From Gemmatimonadales bacterium (GTDB taxonomy: Bacteria > Gemmatimonadota > Gemmatimonadetes > Gemmatimonadales > GWC2-71-9), in the NCBI GenBank assembly GCA_036279355.1, contig DASUJH010000049.1, forward strand, positions 47,166 through 111,165: 64,000 nt of DNA, given 5' to 3'. The translations under genes and the position numbers were made by a program. This document shows, piece by piece, positions 33,582 to 41,271 of the stretch (its first letter is position 1; each line of letters starts with the position of its first letter). The notes beneath the pieces were generated by a model. That model saw only the letters and a program-made list of their open reading frames with translations, had not been told where the DNA came from and did not search any database.

Positions 33582-33896
33582 GTGCCGCGCTTCATCGTGC
33601 GGTCGGCTGCGGAGCTGGAGATCGCGACGGCCTTCGAGTGGTACGAGCTCCAGCGCGAGGGACTCGGCTCGGAGTTCTTGAACGCCGTCGAGGCCGGTCT
33701 GGCCCTGATCCGCCGCTCACCTCTGATGTTTCCGGTAGTATATCGCGAGACGCGACGCGCGCTCTTGCGGAAGTTCCCGTACCCCCGGTTCTACGTGACC
33801 ACACCAACGACAACGCGGGTGATCGCGTGCGTTCACGCCCGGCAGTCCCCGAAGCATTGGCAAGACCGGTCGGATTCCGAGCAAGCTGACGCCTAA
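33582..33896 (+). CDS. ParE/RelE-family toxin
   Basis: 104 residues starting at a GTG 5 bases after the antitoxin stop. Typical ParE features are FEWYELQREGLGSEFLNAVE, the RRSP...FPVVYRETRRALLRKFPY strand set and the final PKHWQDR. ParE toxins inhibit gyrase; RelE toxins cut mRNA at the ribosome, and this one is nearer to ParE. The gene appears intact although its antitoxin partner is frameshifted. Its stop is also embedded in GCCTAAC. Confidence 0.82.
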   Translation: MPRFIVRSAAELEIATAFEWYELQREGLGSEFLNAVEAGLALIRRSPLMFPVVYRETRRALLRKFPYPRFYVTTPTTTRVIACVHARQSPKHWQDRSDSEQADA

Positions 33897-33903
33897 CCGG
33901 CGC

Positions 33904-34488
33904 ATGCACTCGAGGCGAACCGCGCGGACCTTGTCAGTGGCGCTTGCCGCCACGCTCACCGCAAGCGCGGGCCCGACGCCCGCGCCGCGAGCGCCCGCGC
34001 CCGGCCCCGCGCTGGTCATCCTGGTCCGCCACGCCGAAAAGGCCACGACGCCCCCGGACGATCCCCCACTCTCCTCCGCTGGACGCGCCCGCGCCGCAGC
34101 GCTCGCCGATGCGGTCCGCGACGCGGGCATCACCGCGATCGTCACGTCGGACCGCCCGCGAACGCAAGAGACAGCCGCGCCACTCGCCGAGCGGCGCCAT
34201 CTCACGCCCATCGTTGTGCGCGGCGGCGCGGGTGCCGAGCAGCATGCCGCCTCGGTCGCGGCGGCCGTGCTCGGGGCCGGCGGCGTAGTGCTCGTCGTCG
34301 ATCACTCGAACACCCTGCCGCTCATCATGCGGGCGCTGGGCGGCCCCGCCGTGCCGGCAATATGTGACATGGAGTTTTCGAACCTGTACCTGCTGGAGCG
34401 CCAGGACGGCGGGCCGGCGCACCTGGTGTACGCACATTATGGTGCGCCCGACCCGCCGCACGACGCCAACTGCGCTGCCGCGCGCTAG
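33904..34488 (+). CDS. Secreted histidine phosphatase (phosphoglycerate mutase-like)
   Basis: 194 residues. An Ala-rich signal peptide (about 1-22) is followed by a Pro/Ala linker and a short histidine-phosphatase domain: VRHAEK catalytic His, SDRPRTQETA arginine, and VVDHSNTLP with the second His. It resembles SixA/periplasmic phosphatases that act on phosphate esters outside the cytoplasm. The substrate is unknown. Its stop overlaps the convergent S46 peptidase stop by 4 bases. GC returns to the high background here, marking the right edge of the island. Confidence 0.85.
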   Translation: MHSRRTARTLSVALAATLTASAGPTPAPRAPAPGPALVILVRHAEKATTPPDDPPLSSAGRARAAALADAVRDAGITAIVTSDRPRTQETAAPLAERRHLTPIVVRGGAGAEQHAASVAAAVLGAGGVVLVVDHSNTLPLIMRALGGPAVPAICDMEFSNLYLLERQDGGPAHLVYAHYGAPDPPHDANCAAAR

Positions 34489-36641
34489 CTCGGGCCCGCC
34501 TTCCCCTCCATCTCATCCGCAATCCGCCCCGCCCCGTACACCTTCCTGAGCGCCTCGGTGAGCGCCCGGCTGTCCACCCCCACCGCGCGCGCCACATCGT
34601 CGGTAAAGATGAAGCGGTTCGGCAGCGACTCGATGTTGCCGTCGAAAATGAGCCCGATGACCTCGGCGTTGCGGTTGATCATCGGACTGCCGGAGTTGCC
34701 GCCGATGATGTCGTTCGTCGTGACGAGATCGAGCGCGGTGGTGAGATCGAGGCTGTCCCGCATCCGCACCCACCGGTCGGGGATGTGGTACGGCACCGAG
34801 TCGTCGAACGCGGCGCTCCGTCCATAGAGCCCGTAGAAGCTCGTCTTGTACGGCGCCTTGGTGCCGTTGTACGGAAATCCCAGCGCCACGCCGTCGGTGA
34901 TCCGGAGCGTGAAAGTCGCATCCGGCGGCAGCGTGGTGCCGTACGCCGCGAAGATCGCCTGCCCGATCCGCTCGGCGTTGGCCGAGATCACCGCCTCGAG
35001 CTTGGCGGCGCGCGTGGCCACCGCGCGCGAGAGCGGTGCCACTCGCCGCGCCAGCGCGATCATCGGATCGTCCGACGCGCGCACCGTGGCGTTGCCGCCC
35101 TCGAGCAGCGAGTGCCGAACGCTCAAGTCGCCCAGCTTCGTCCCTTCCACCAGCGCCTCGGCCGCCACCTCGGGGCTCCGGCCCTGCAGGACGGCCGAGA
35201 GGAACGGATCGTTCGCGGGCAGCTCCCTCCGCGCTGCGTCGAGCTGGGCCGCGAGGGTGAGCTTCTCGGTCTCTTTGTCGATCGGCAGATCGCTCAGCAC
35301 GATGCTCCTGATCTGCTCGAGCCCGTCGCCCTGGTATTGCGGGAGGCGAAGCGAGTCGGGGAGCGCCGCCTGCTCCGGCAACCGCACGATCGCACCGGCG
35401 AGCCCGAGGAGCTGCGAGCCGGCAAAACCGTACCAGTGAAGCTGCGGCGCGAACGTCCGCTCCTGCTTGAGCGCCGCCGCAATGGCGTCCCATGCGCCGC
35501 CGTAGCGCGCCCTGAGCTTGGGGTTTGCGTTGACCCGGGCGCGGAAGTCGCGCTCGAACGCCCGCTTCCTGGCCATGATCGTCGAGTCGAGCAGGCCGGC
35601 GCGGTAACCGGTCACCGCCTTGAACGAGTTCTCCAGCCCGAAAATCTGGTTCTCGTGCGCCCGGCGCGCTTCTTCGCTCTCGCCCGAGAGTCCCTTCAGG
35701 ATCTCGATGTTCCGGCGATAGGCCGCGAGCTGCGCCGGGTACTGCACGTCGCGCAGCCAGTCGAGCTGCGCCACCGTGAGCAGCCGGCCGGTCGAACCGG
35801 GGTTGCCGGTCACGAGCACCAGCTCGCCCTCCTTCGCACCGCCCGCGCTCCACTTGAGGAAATCCTTCGGGTGGTACGGCTGATCGCCGTCGTACACCCG
35901 GAGCAGGCAGAGGTCGAGATCGAAGCGCGGGTAGGTGAAGTTGTCCGGGTCGCCGCCGAAGAAGCTGATCTCCGCCTCGGGCGCCATGACGAGCCGGAGG
36001 TCGGAGAAGCGCTTGTAGCGGTAGAGCGAATACTTGCCGCCCTGGTAGAAAGTCACCACCTGGCAGTTATCGGTGCCCGCGGCCTGGCACTCCTTTTCGA
36101 TGCGGGCGATGGCCGCGTCACGCTGGGCCACCTGCTTGCCCGGCGTCGAGGCCGTTGCCGCGCCGCGCACCTGTGAGGTCACGTCCTCGATCGATTGCAG
36201 CTGATCCACGTAGAGCCCCGGGCACTTCTTCTCTTCGGACGCCGTGCGCGCCACGTAGCCTGTGCTCTGGTAGTCGGTGTCCGGCGGCGAGACGGCGGTG
36301 ATGCAGCTCCGGCCGCAGTGGTGGTTCGTCATCACGAGGCCGTCCGACGAGATGAACGACGCCGAGCAGTTGGGCAGCCGCACCGATGCGAGCCTGACGT
36401 GATCGAGCCACGCCTGGTCGGGCGTGAACCCGTAGCGCGCCTTCCAGTACTCGAGCGGCGGCGCGTCGAAGGTCCACATGGTGCCGAACTCTTTCACGTA
36501 GCCGGCGGGAACCGGGGGCGGCGCCTCAACCTTGGGCGGCGCGGGTGCGGGTGCGGTGACTTGAGCAATCGCCGGCGACGGCGCGAACCGAACGGCGAGC
36601 AGCAGGGCGGCGAGTGCGCCGCGAAGGGGAGGTGTGCGCAT
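34485..36641 (-). CDS. S46-family dipeptidyl-peptidase (DPP7-like)
   Basis: 718 residues, the family length. The signal peptide ends near AIAQ, followed by a Pro/Ala linker. The trypsin-like triad is visible: His in MTNHHCGRS, an Asp in FDLDLCLLR or nearby, and Ser in GGNSGSP. Eighteen residues after that Ser the motif is FDGN, the Gly form seen in DPP7 (hydrophobic P1), rather than the Arg of DPP11 (acidic P1). It removes dipeptides from the N-terminus of oligopeptides in the periplasm, which fits a peptide-feeding lifestyle together with the M42 enzyme. Confidence 0.92.
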   Translation of the reverse strand: MRTPPLRGALAALLLAVRFAPSPAIAQVTAPAPAPPKVEAPPPVPAGYVKEFGTMWTFDAPPLEYWKARYGFTPDQAWLDHVRLASVRLPNCSASFISSDGLVMTNHHCGRSCITAVSPPDTDYQSTGYVARTASEEKKCPGLYVDQLQSIEDVTSQVRGAATASTPGKQVAQRDAAIARIEKECQAAGTDNCQVVTFYQGGKYSLYRYKRFSDLRLVMAPEAEISFFGGDPDNFTYPRFDLDLCLLRVYDGDQPYHPKDFLKWSAGGAKEGELVLVTGNPGSTGRLLTVAQLDWLRDVQYPAQLAAYRRNIEILKGLSGESEEARRAHENQIFGLENSFKAVTGYRAGLLDSTIMARKRAFERDFRARVNANPKLRARYGGAWDAIAAALKQERTFAPQLHWYGFAGSQLLGLAGAIVRLPEQAALPDSLRLPQYQGDGLEQIRSIVLSDLPIDKETEKLTLAAQLDAARRELPANDPFLSAVLQGRSPEVAAEALVEGTKLGDLSVRHSLLEGGNATVRASDDPMIALARRVAPLSRAVATRAAKLEAVISANAERIGQAIFAAYGTTLPPDATFTLRITDGVALGFPYNGTKAPYKTSFYGLYGRSAAFDDSVPYHIPDRWVRMRDSLDLTTALDLVTTNDIIGGNSGSPMINRNAEVIGLIFDGNIESLPNRFIFTDDVARAVGVDSRALTEALRKVYGAGRIADEMEGKAGPS

Positions 36642-36724
36642 GGCGGTAGAACCTAACTGCCGCCCGGATTCGCCGCGAGGGCGGTTTAGATTCGGGACGA
36701 ACACCTCAACGGGAGACACCGACG

Positions 36725-37156
36725 ATGGCAACGACGAGCAGGGCAAGCGCGGTCTGGATGGGCACGTTGAAGGGGGGCAAGGGTCACTTCGAGGCGAAGT
36801 CCGGTGCCTTCCAGGGCGACTACTCGTTTCCGACGCGGTTCGAGGGCGCCAAGGGCACCAACCCCGAAGAGTTGATCGCGGCGGCGCACGCCGCATGTCT
36901 CAGCATGGCGCTTTCGTTGGTGCTGGAGCAGGCGGGCACGCCCGCCACCCGGATCGCGACGACGGCGGCATGCACCATCGATTCGGTGCCGGGCGGCTTC
37001 CGGATCAAAAGCATGCAGCTCGAGGTGCGCGGGCAGGTGCCCGGCATCGATCAGAAGGCGTTCCAGAAGGCGGCCGAGGCGGCCAAGGACGGCTGTCCGG
37101 TGTCGCAAGCGCTCAAAGGGAACGTCGAGTTCCAGCTCGACGCCCGGCTGGAGTAG
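36725..37156 (+). CDS. osmC: OsmC-family peroxiredoxin
   Basis: 143 residues. The redox pair is Cys58 (NPEELIAAAHAACLSMAL) and Cys124 (DGCPVSQAL), the classical OsmC arrangement, which reduces organic hydroperoxides using dihydrolipoamide-type reductants. Length and motifs match OsmC more than Ohr. The gene is divergent from the S46 peptidase with 83 bases between them. A TAGATT box at about 36687-36692 could be its -10. Confidence 0.92.
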   Translation: MATTSRASAVWMGTLKGGKGHFEAKSGAFQGDYSFPTRFEGAKGTNPEELIAAAHAACLSMALSLVLEQAGTPATRIATTAACTIDSVPGGFRIKSMQLEVRGQVPGIDQKAFQKAAEAAKDGCPVSQALKGNVEFQLDARLE

Positions 37157-37190
37157 CGCGGCTCGCTTGGCGCGGCCCGTGTGGCGCGGC

Positions 37191-37745
37191 TCAGCCCGAG
37201 AGCTTGCGCCCCATCGTGAGATAGGCCGACACGTTCTTTTCGAGCCGCTGCTGCGCGGCCGGATCCTTGAGCGCGCCCGAGTCGTCAAATGCGTTCTGCG
37301 CCTGGGCCAGCGCGAACATGTCGGGCAGGAGCGTGACACCGAGACCCTCGAGCGGGATCCGCAGCTGCCAGAGCCCGCGTATCCCGCCCACGAGGCTGGT
37401 CGAGGCGGAAAGCAGAAATCCGTGCTTCCCACGGAACGGCATCGGCTGCATGCGCGACACCCAGTCGATCGCGTTCTTGAGCGTCCCCGGCAGCGAGAAG
37501 TTGTATTCCGGCGACGAGATCATCATGCCGTCCGCCGCCGCCACCCGCTGCGCCATCGCCTGCGCTCCCGGTGGAAATCCCGATTCCTTCTGCACATCTC
37601 CATTGTAGAGCGGCATGTCGAAGTCGGCGAAGTCGGCGAGGTCCACCTGGACCCCGCCGGCGCACGCGAGCTGCACGGCGCACGCGATCAGCCGCTTGTT
37701 GAGCGAATCGCGCCGAAGCGAGGCGGCAAAGGCGAGGAGTTTCAT
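37191..37745 (-). CDS. NADPH-dependent FMN reductase
   Basis: 184 residues. A flavodoxin-like fold with FAASLRRDSLNKRL (FMN phosphate loop) and SSPEYNFSLPGTLKNAIDWVSR, the hallmark of the NADPH:FMN reductase / chromate reductase group. It transfers electrons to quinones, chromate or azo compounds in a soluble form; the native acceptor is unknown. It is convergent with osmC (34-base gap), and both suggest an oxidative-stress neighbourhood. Confidence 0.9.
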   Translation of the reverse strand: MKLLAFAASLRRDSLNKRLIACAVQLACAGGVQVDLADFADFDMPLYNGDVQKESGFPPGAQAMAQRVAAADGMMISSPEYNFSLPGTLKNAIDWVSRMQPMPFRGKHGFLLSASTSLVGGIRGLWQLRIPLEGLGVTLLPDMFALAQAQNAFDDSGALKDPAAQQRLEKNVSAYLTMGRKLSG

Positions 37746-37821
37746 GCCCAAGCATAACACGCCCCGAACGCGCGTGACCCGCCTCACCTCACCGCGTTTC
37801 AGCGTCGGATATTCTGCCGGC

Positions 37822-38913
37822 GTGGCAAAGCGATCGTCTGAGCGGCACACCGAGCCCGAACCCGTCGCGGACCCGGCGGAATCGGCCGAAGCGGCGGGAC
37901 TCCGGTACGTGAGCGATACGATGCCGGGCATCCGTCGCGAGCGGAACGGCAAGGGCTTCGCCTACGTCGACGCCGCCGGCCACCGGGTGCGCGACCGCGC
38001 CACGCTCGAGCGCATCAGGCATCTCGCCATTCCCCCGGCCTACACCGACGTCTGGATCTGCCCCACGCCGCGGGGCCACCTCCAGGCCACGGGCCGCGAT
38101 GCCCGCGGCCGCAAGCAGTACCGCTATCACCCGAAATGGCGCGAGGTGCGGGACGAAACCAAGTTCGAGCGGATGGTCGCGTTCAGCGAAGCGCTGCCAG
38201 GCATCCGTGAACGGGTGAAGGAGGATCTGGCGCTGCCCGACCTCCCCCGCGAGAAGGTGCTCGCCGCGATCGTGCAGCTGCTCGAATGCACCGCCATCCG
38301 GGTCGGCAACGACGAGTACGCCCGCGCCAACCGCTCCTTCGGCCTCACCACCCTGCGCGACCGCCACGTCGAGATCTCGGGCTCTCGGCTCCGGTTCGAG
38401 TTCCGCGGCAAGAGCGGCAAGACGCAGACGGTGGACCTCACCGACCGCCGGCTCGCCCGCATCGTGGCGCGCTGTCAGGCGATCCCCGGCGCCGAGTTGT
38501 TCCAGTACCTCGATGAAGACGGCAAGCGCCAGACGGTGGACTCGGGCGACGTGAACGACTACATCCGGCAGATCTCCGGGCAGGATTTCACCGCGAAGGA
38601 CTTTCGCACCTGGACGGGGACGATGCTCGCGGCGGAGGAGCTGAGCGCGGCCGGAGCATTCGAGTCGGAGAAAGACGCGAAGACCAGGCTGCTCGAGACC
38701 GTCGACCACGTAGCCGAGCGGCTCAACAACACCCGTGCGGTCTGCCGGAAGTACTACATCCACCCCGCGGTGATGGAGCTGTTCCTCGCCGGGCGGCTGC
38801 CTGAGGAGCTCAAGGCAGCGACGGGCACCGGCCGGCTCTCGGTCACCGAGACCGCGGTCGTGGCACTCATCCGCCGCGCCGCCGACGACGCGCCGAAGCT
38901 CAAGGCGAGCTGA
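37822..38913 (+). CDS. DNA topoisomerase IB
   Basis: 363 residues from a GTG at 37822. This start is chosen because the conserved AGLRYVSD...PGIRRERNGKGF block must be included. The N-terminal domain is followed by the poxvirus-type catalytic core, with KREGVG-like and RVGNDEYARAN segments and the nucleophile Tyr312 in CRKYYIHP. It relaxes supercoils without ATP through a 3'-phosphotyrosine. Bacterial TopIB is an accessory enzyme found patchily in soil bacteria. Its last 14 bases overlap the next, convergent gene. Confidence 0.9.
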   Translation: MAKRSSERHTEPEPVADPAESAEAAGLRYVSDTMPGIRRERNGKGFAYVDAAGHRVRDRATLERIRHLAIPPAYTDVWICPTPRGHLQATGRDARGRKQYRYHPKWREVRDETKFERMVAFSEALPGIRERVKEDLALPDLPREKVLAAIVQLLECTAIRVGNDEYARANRSFGLTTLRDRHVEISGSRLRFEFRGKSGKTQTVDLTDRRLARIVARCQAIPGAELFQYLDEDGKRQTVDSGDVNDYIRQISGQDFTAKDFRTWTGTMLAAEELSAAGAFESEKDAKTRLLETVDHVAERLNNTRAVCRKYYIHPAVMELFLAGRLPEELKAATGTGRLSVTETAVVALIRRAADDAPKLKAS

Positions 38914-39817
38914 TCGCGTAGCGGACCAGCACGCCCTCCACGAAATCGGCGACGACCCGGCCGTCGCTTCGTTCGTAAGTCCGCGTGTTCACCCGGAGCG
39001 TGCCTTCCATCCGCTCGGCGCGGCCGGTCGGGGCGCCGAGCAGCGAGTCCGCCTGCTCGACGCTCATGCCTTTCCAGATGGCGGCCAATCCTGCGGCCGG
39101 GTCCGGGGGCGGCGGCGCGGACGCCATCGAAGGATCGAAGTCCACGTACGCGGCGAGCGCCGCCATCACTGCCTCCGACGTCAGCGCCTCCGCCGGCACG
39201 CCGTCGCGATAGCGCAGGTTGAAGCGCGAGCCCGCGGCGAGCCGCTTCTGCTCCAGGAACTCGCGTTTTCGTTCGGTTGCGCCCGCGGTGAGCGCCTGGT
39301 TCCGCCGATCCTGCCGCTCCCGTTCGGCGCGAAGTGCGTCCAGCTCTTCCTGCGCTCGGCGGCGGAGCACCGGATCGGTCTGCTTCGGGATGTCGCGCTC
39401 GAGGTCCTTCTCGCGCTGGCTCTTGGGCATGGCCGACACCGAGACGCTCGGGTCGGTCGGGTCGCCGAAGGTGCCGTACCCGCCGCCGCCAAGCTGAAAC
39501 TCGATCAGCTTTCCCTTCACCTTGAGCTTGGTGACCGTGGCCAGCTCGCCCGCGCGGATCGCGGTGCCATGTTTCTTGATGCGCTTGGCGTACTCGGGGT
39601 AATCGAGCGGCTGGGCAGTGCCGGGATAGACGTCGACGCCGTCGTCGGTGGCCGGGAGGTCGATCCGGAGCGCCACGGCGTGCCCCTCGAAGTAGGAGCG
39701 GAGCGCGGCCTCATTCTGCGCGGCGAGGCGCGGCGCGAGCGGCGATGGAGCGAACAGGAGGGCCACGATCGCGACGGTGAGGGCGCCCGCGCGAGGCGCG
39801 GAAGTCGTGAGCGGCAT
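38900..39817 (-). CDS. Secreted protein of unknown function with coiled coil
   Basis: 305 residues. The signal peptide ends near RLAAQ. The early part has a 'HAVALRIDLPAT...VYPG' segment and a beta-rich GKLIEFQLGGGGYG strand; the middle (about 135-200) is a charged helix likely to form a coiled coil (many Arg/Glu/Gln). The C-terminus (WKGMSVEQADSLLG...VRYA) looks like a small SmpA/BamE-type fold. No enzyme motif. Possibly an envelope assembly protein; this is weak inference. Confidence 0.75.
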   Translation of the reverse strand: MPLTTSAPRAGALTVAIVALLFAPSPLAPRLAAQNEAALRSYFEGHAVALRIDLPATDDGVDVYPGTAQPLDYPEYAKRIKKHGTAIRAGELATVTKLKVKGKLIEFQLGGGGYGTFGDPTDPSVSVSAMPKSQREKDLERDIPKQTDPVLRRRAQEELDALRAERERQDRRNQALTAGATERKREFLEQKRLAAGSRFNLRYRDGVPAEALTSEAVMAALAAYVDFDPSMASAPPPPDPAAGLAAIWKGMSVEQADSLLGAPTGRAERMEGTLRVNTRTYERSDGRVVADFVEGVLVRYAISSP

Positions 39818-39859
39818 CTCTTCTCCGGGACGAAGTCGGACGGCAGTGACTTCCAGCGG

Positions 39860-40576
39860 CTACGCGGCGGCCCGTTGGCGCTCGCGCAGCACGGGTTCCA
39901 GCACCTTCCATACCGTCGCGGCCACGCGCCGCTGGCCGGCCGCCGTAGGATGCAGGCCGTCGGCTTGGTTGAGCGAGTCCACGCCGGCCACACCCGCGAG
40001 CAGGAACGGCACGAGCGGAATCCCGTTCTTCCGCGCGAGTGCGGGGTACACGGCCCGGAAGCGGCGCACGTACGCCGCCCCCATGTTGGGGAGCGCCTCC
40101 ATGCCGATCAGCACCATGCGGGGCGCGGGGTCGAGCGCGCGCGCCCGATCGATGATCGCCTGGATGTTGGCGGCGAGCGAATCGGGGGTGAGCCCGCGGA
40201 GCCCGTCGTTGGCGCCGGTCTCGATCACCAGCACGGCGGGCGGATTTCGGAAGAGCCACTCCACACGCCGCCGCGCGCCGGCCGACGTCTCGCCGCTCAC
40301 GCCGGCGTTGACCACACGGTAGTCGAGGCCGGCGGAGTCGATCTTCTCCTGGATGATCGCGGGGTATGCCTGTGACGGATCGAGCCCGAGCCCCGCCGTG
40401 AGGCTCGTGCCCACGAAGAGCACCGTGGGTCGCGAGGCGCTGGTGTCGGGCGGCGGCGACGTATCGTGCTCGGTCACCCGCTCGTCCGCAGCGCGATCAG
40501 CGGCGGCGCCGGCCGCGCCCGAGCCGCAGGCCGCGAGGAGCAGCGCGGAAATCGGAAGGAAGTACCTGGCTATCAT
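39860..40576 (-). CDS. GDSL/SGNH esterase lipoprotein (TesA-like arylesterase)
   Basis: 238 residues. A lipoprotein signal with lipobox LLAAC is followed by a linker and an SGNH hydrolase domain: GTSLTAGLG with the nucleophile Ser, the Gly in NAGVSGET, GANDGL, and the late DGLHPTAAG Asp/His pair. The family is TesA (acyl-CoA thioesterase I / lysophospholipase). tesA next to a ybbA/ybbP-type ABC system is a widely conserved neighbourhood. Start codons of this gene and the ABC gene are only 5 bases apart. Confidence 0.92.
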   Translation of the reverse strand: MIARYFLPISALLLAACGSGAAGAAADRAADERVTEHDTSPPPDTSASRPTVLFVGTSLTAGLGLDPSQAYPAIIQEKIDSAGLDYRVVNAGVSGETSAGARRRVEWLFRNPPAVLVIETGANDGLRGLTPDSLAANIQAIIDRARALDPAPRMVLIGMEALPNMGAAYVRRFRAVYPALARKNGIPLVPFLLAGVAGVDSLNQADGLHPTAAGQRRVAATVWKVLEPVLRERQRAAA

Positions 40577-40581
40577 TCGGC

Positions 40582-41271
40582 ATGCTCAAATGCGAATCGC
40601 TGACCCAGACGTATCGGTCCGGGGGCCGGGAGCTCACGGTCCTGAAGGATATCAGCTTCACGGTCGAGCCGGGCGCGTTCGTCGCCATCGTGGGACCCTC
40701 GGGTAGCGGCAAGACGACGCTACTCGGCCTCCTCGCCGGGCTCGACCGCCCGGCGGCCGGTGCCGCCTGGCTCGACGGCATCGAGCTCGGCGCGCTCGAC
40801 GAGGACGCGCGGGCCCGGCTCCGCGGCGAGCGGGTCGGGTTCGTGTTCCAGTCCTTCCAGCTCATCCCCACGCTTACCGCGCGCGAGAACGTGCAGGTGC
40901 CGCTCGAGCTCCGAGGCGATGGCGGCGCCGGCGCGCGGGCCCGCGCGGACGAGCTGCTCGGCCGCGTGGGCCTTGCCGACCGGGGGCACCACTATCCGGC
41001 GCAGCTCTCCGGCGGCGAGCAGCAGCGCGTGGCGCTCGCGCGCGCCTTCGCCAACCGGCCGCGCATCCTCTTTGCCGACGAGCCCACGGGCAATCTCGAC
41101 GCCGGCACCGGGGCCGCGATCATCGAGCTCATGGTGGAGTTGAATCGCGACCTCGGCACCACGCTCGTCCTCGTGACCCACGACCAGGAGCTGGCGGCGC
41201 GCGCGGGGCATGTGCTGCGCCTGGCCGATGGACGGCTGGTGGCAGAGGACCGCGTGGATGCAGTTGCGTGA
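40582..41271 (+). CDS. ABC transporter ATPase (YbbA/LolD-like)
   Basis: 229 residues. Walker A GPSGSGKTT (38-46), a Q-loop FVFQSFQL, the signature LSGGEQQRVALARA and Walker B ILFADEPTGNLD are all intact. It belongs to the MacB/LolD/YbbA class that works with FtsX-like permeases rather than nutrient importers. It sits next to the tesA-like gene and overlaps the permease gene by 14 bases, as in the ybbA-ybbP-tesA arrangement; a role in moving lipids or hydrophobic molecules at the envelope is inferred. Confidence 0.93.
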   Translation: MLKCESLTQTYRSGGRELTVLKDISFTVEPGAFVAIVGPSGSGKTTLLGLLAGLDRPAAGAAWLDGIELGALDEDARARLRGERVGFVFQSFQLIPTLTARENVQVPLELRGDGGAGARARADELLGRVGLADRGHHYPAQLSGGEQQRVALARAFANRPRILFADEPTGNLDAGTGAAIIELMVELNRDLGTTLVLVTHDQELAARAGHVLRLADGRLVAEDRVDAVA

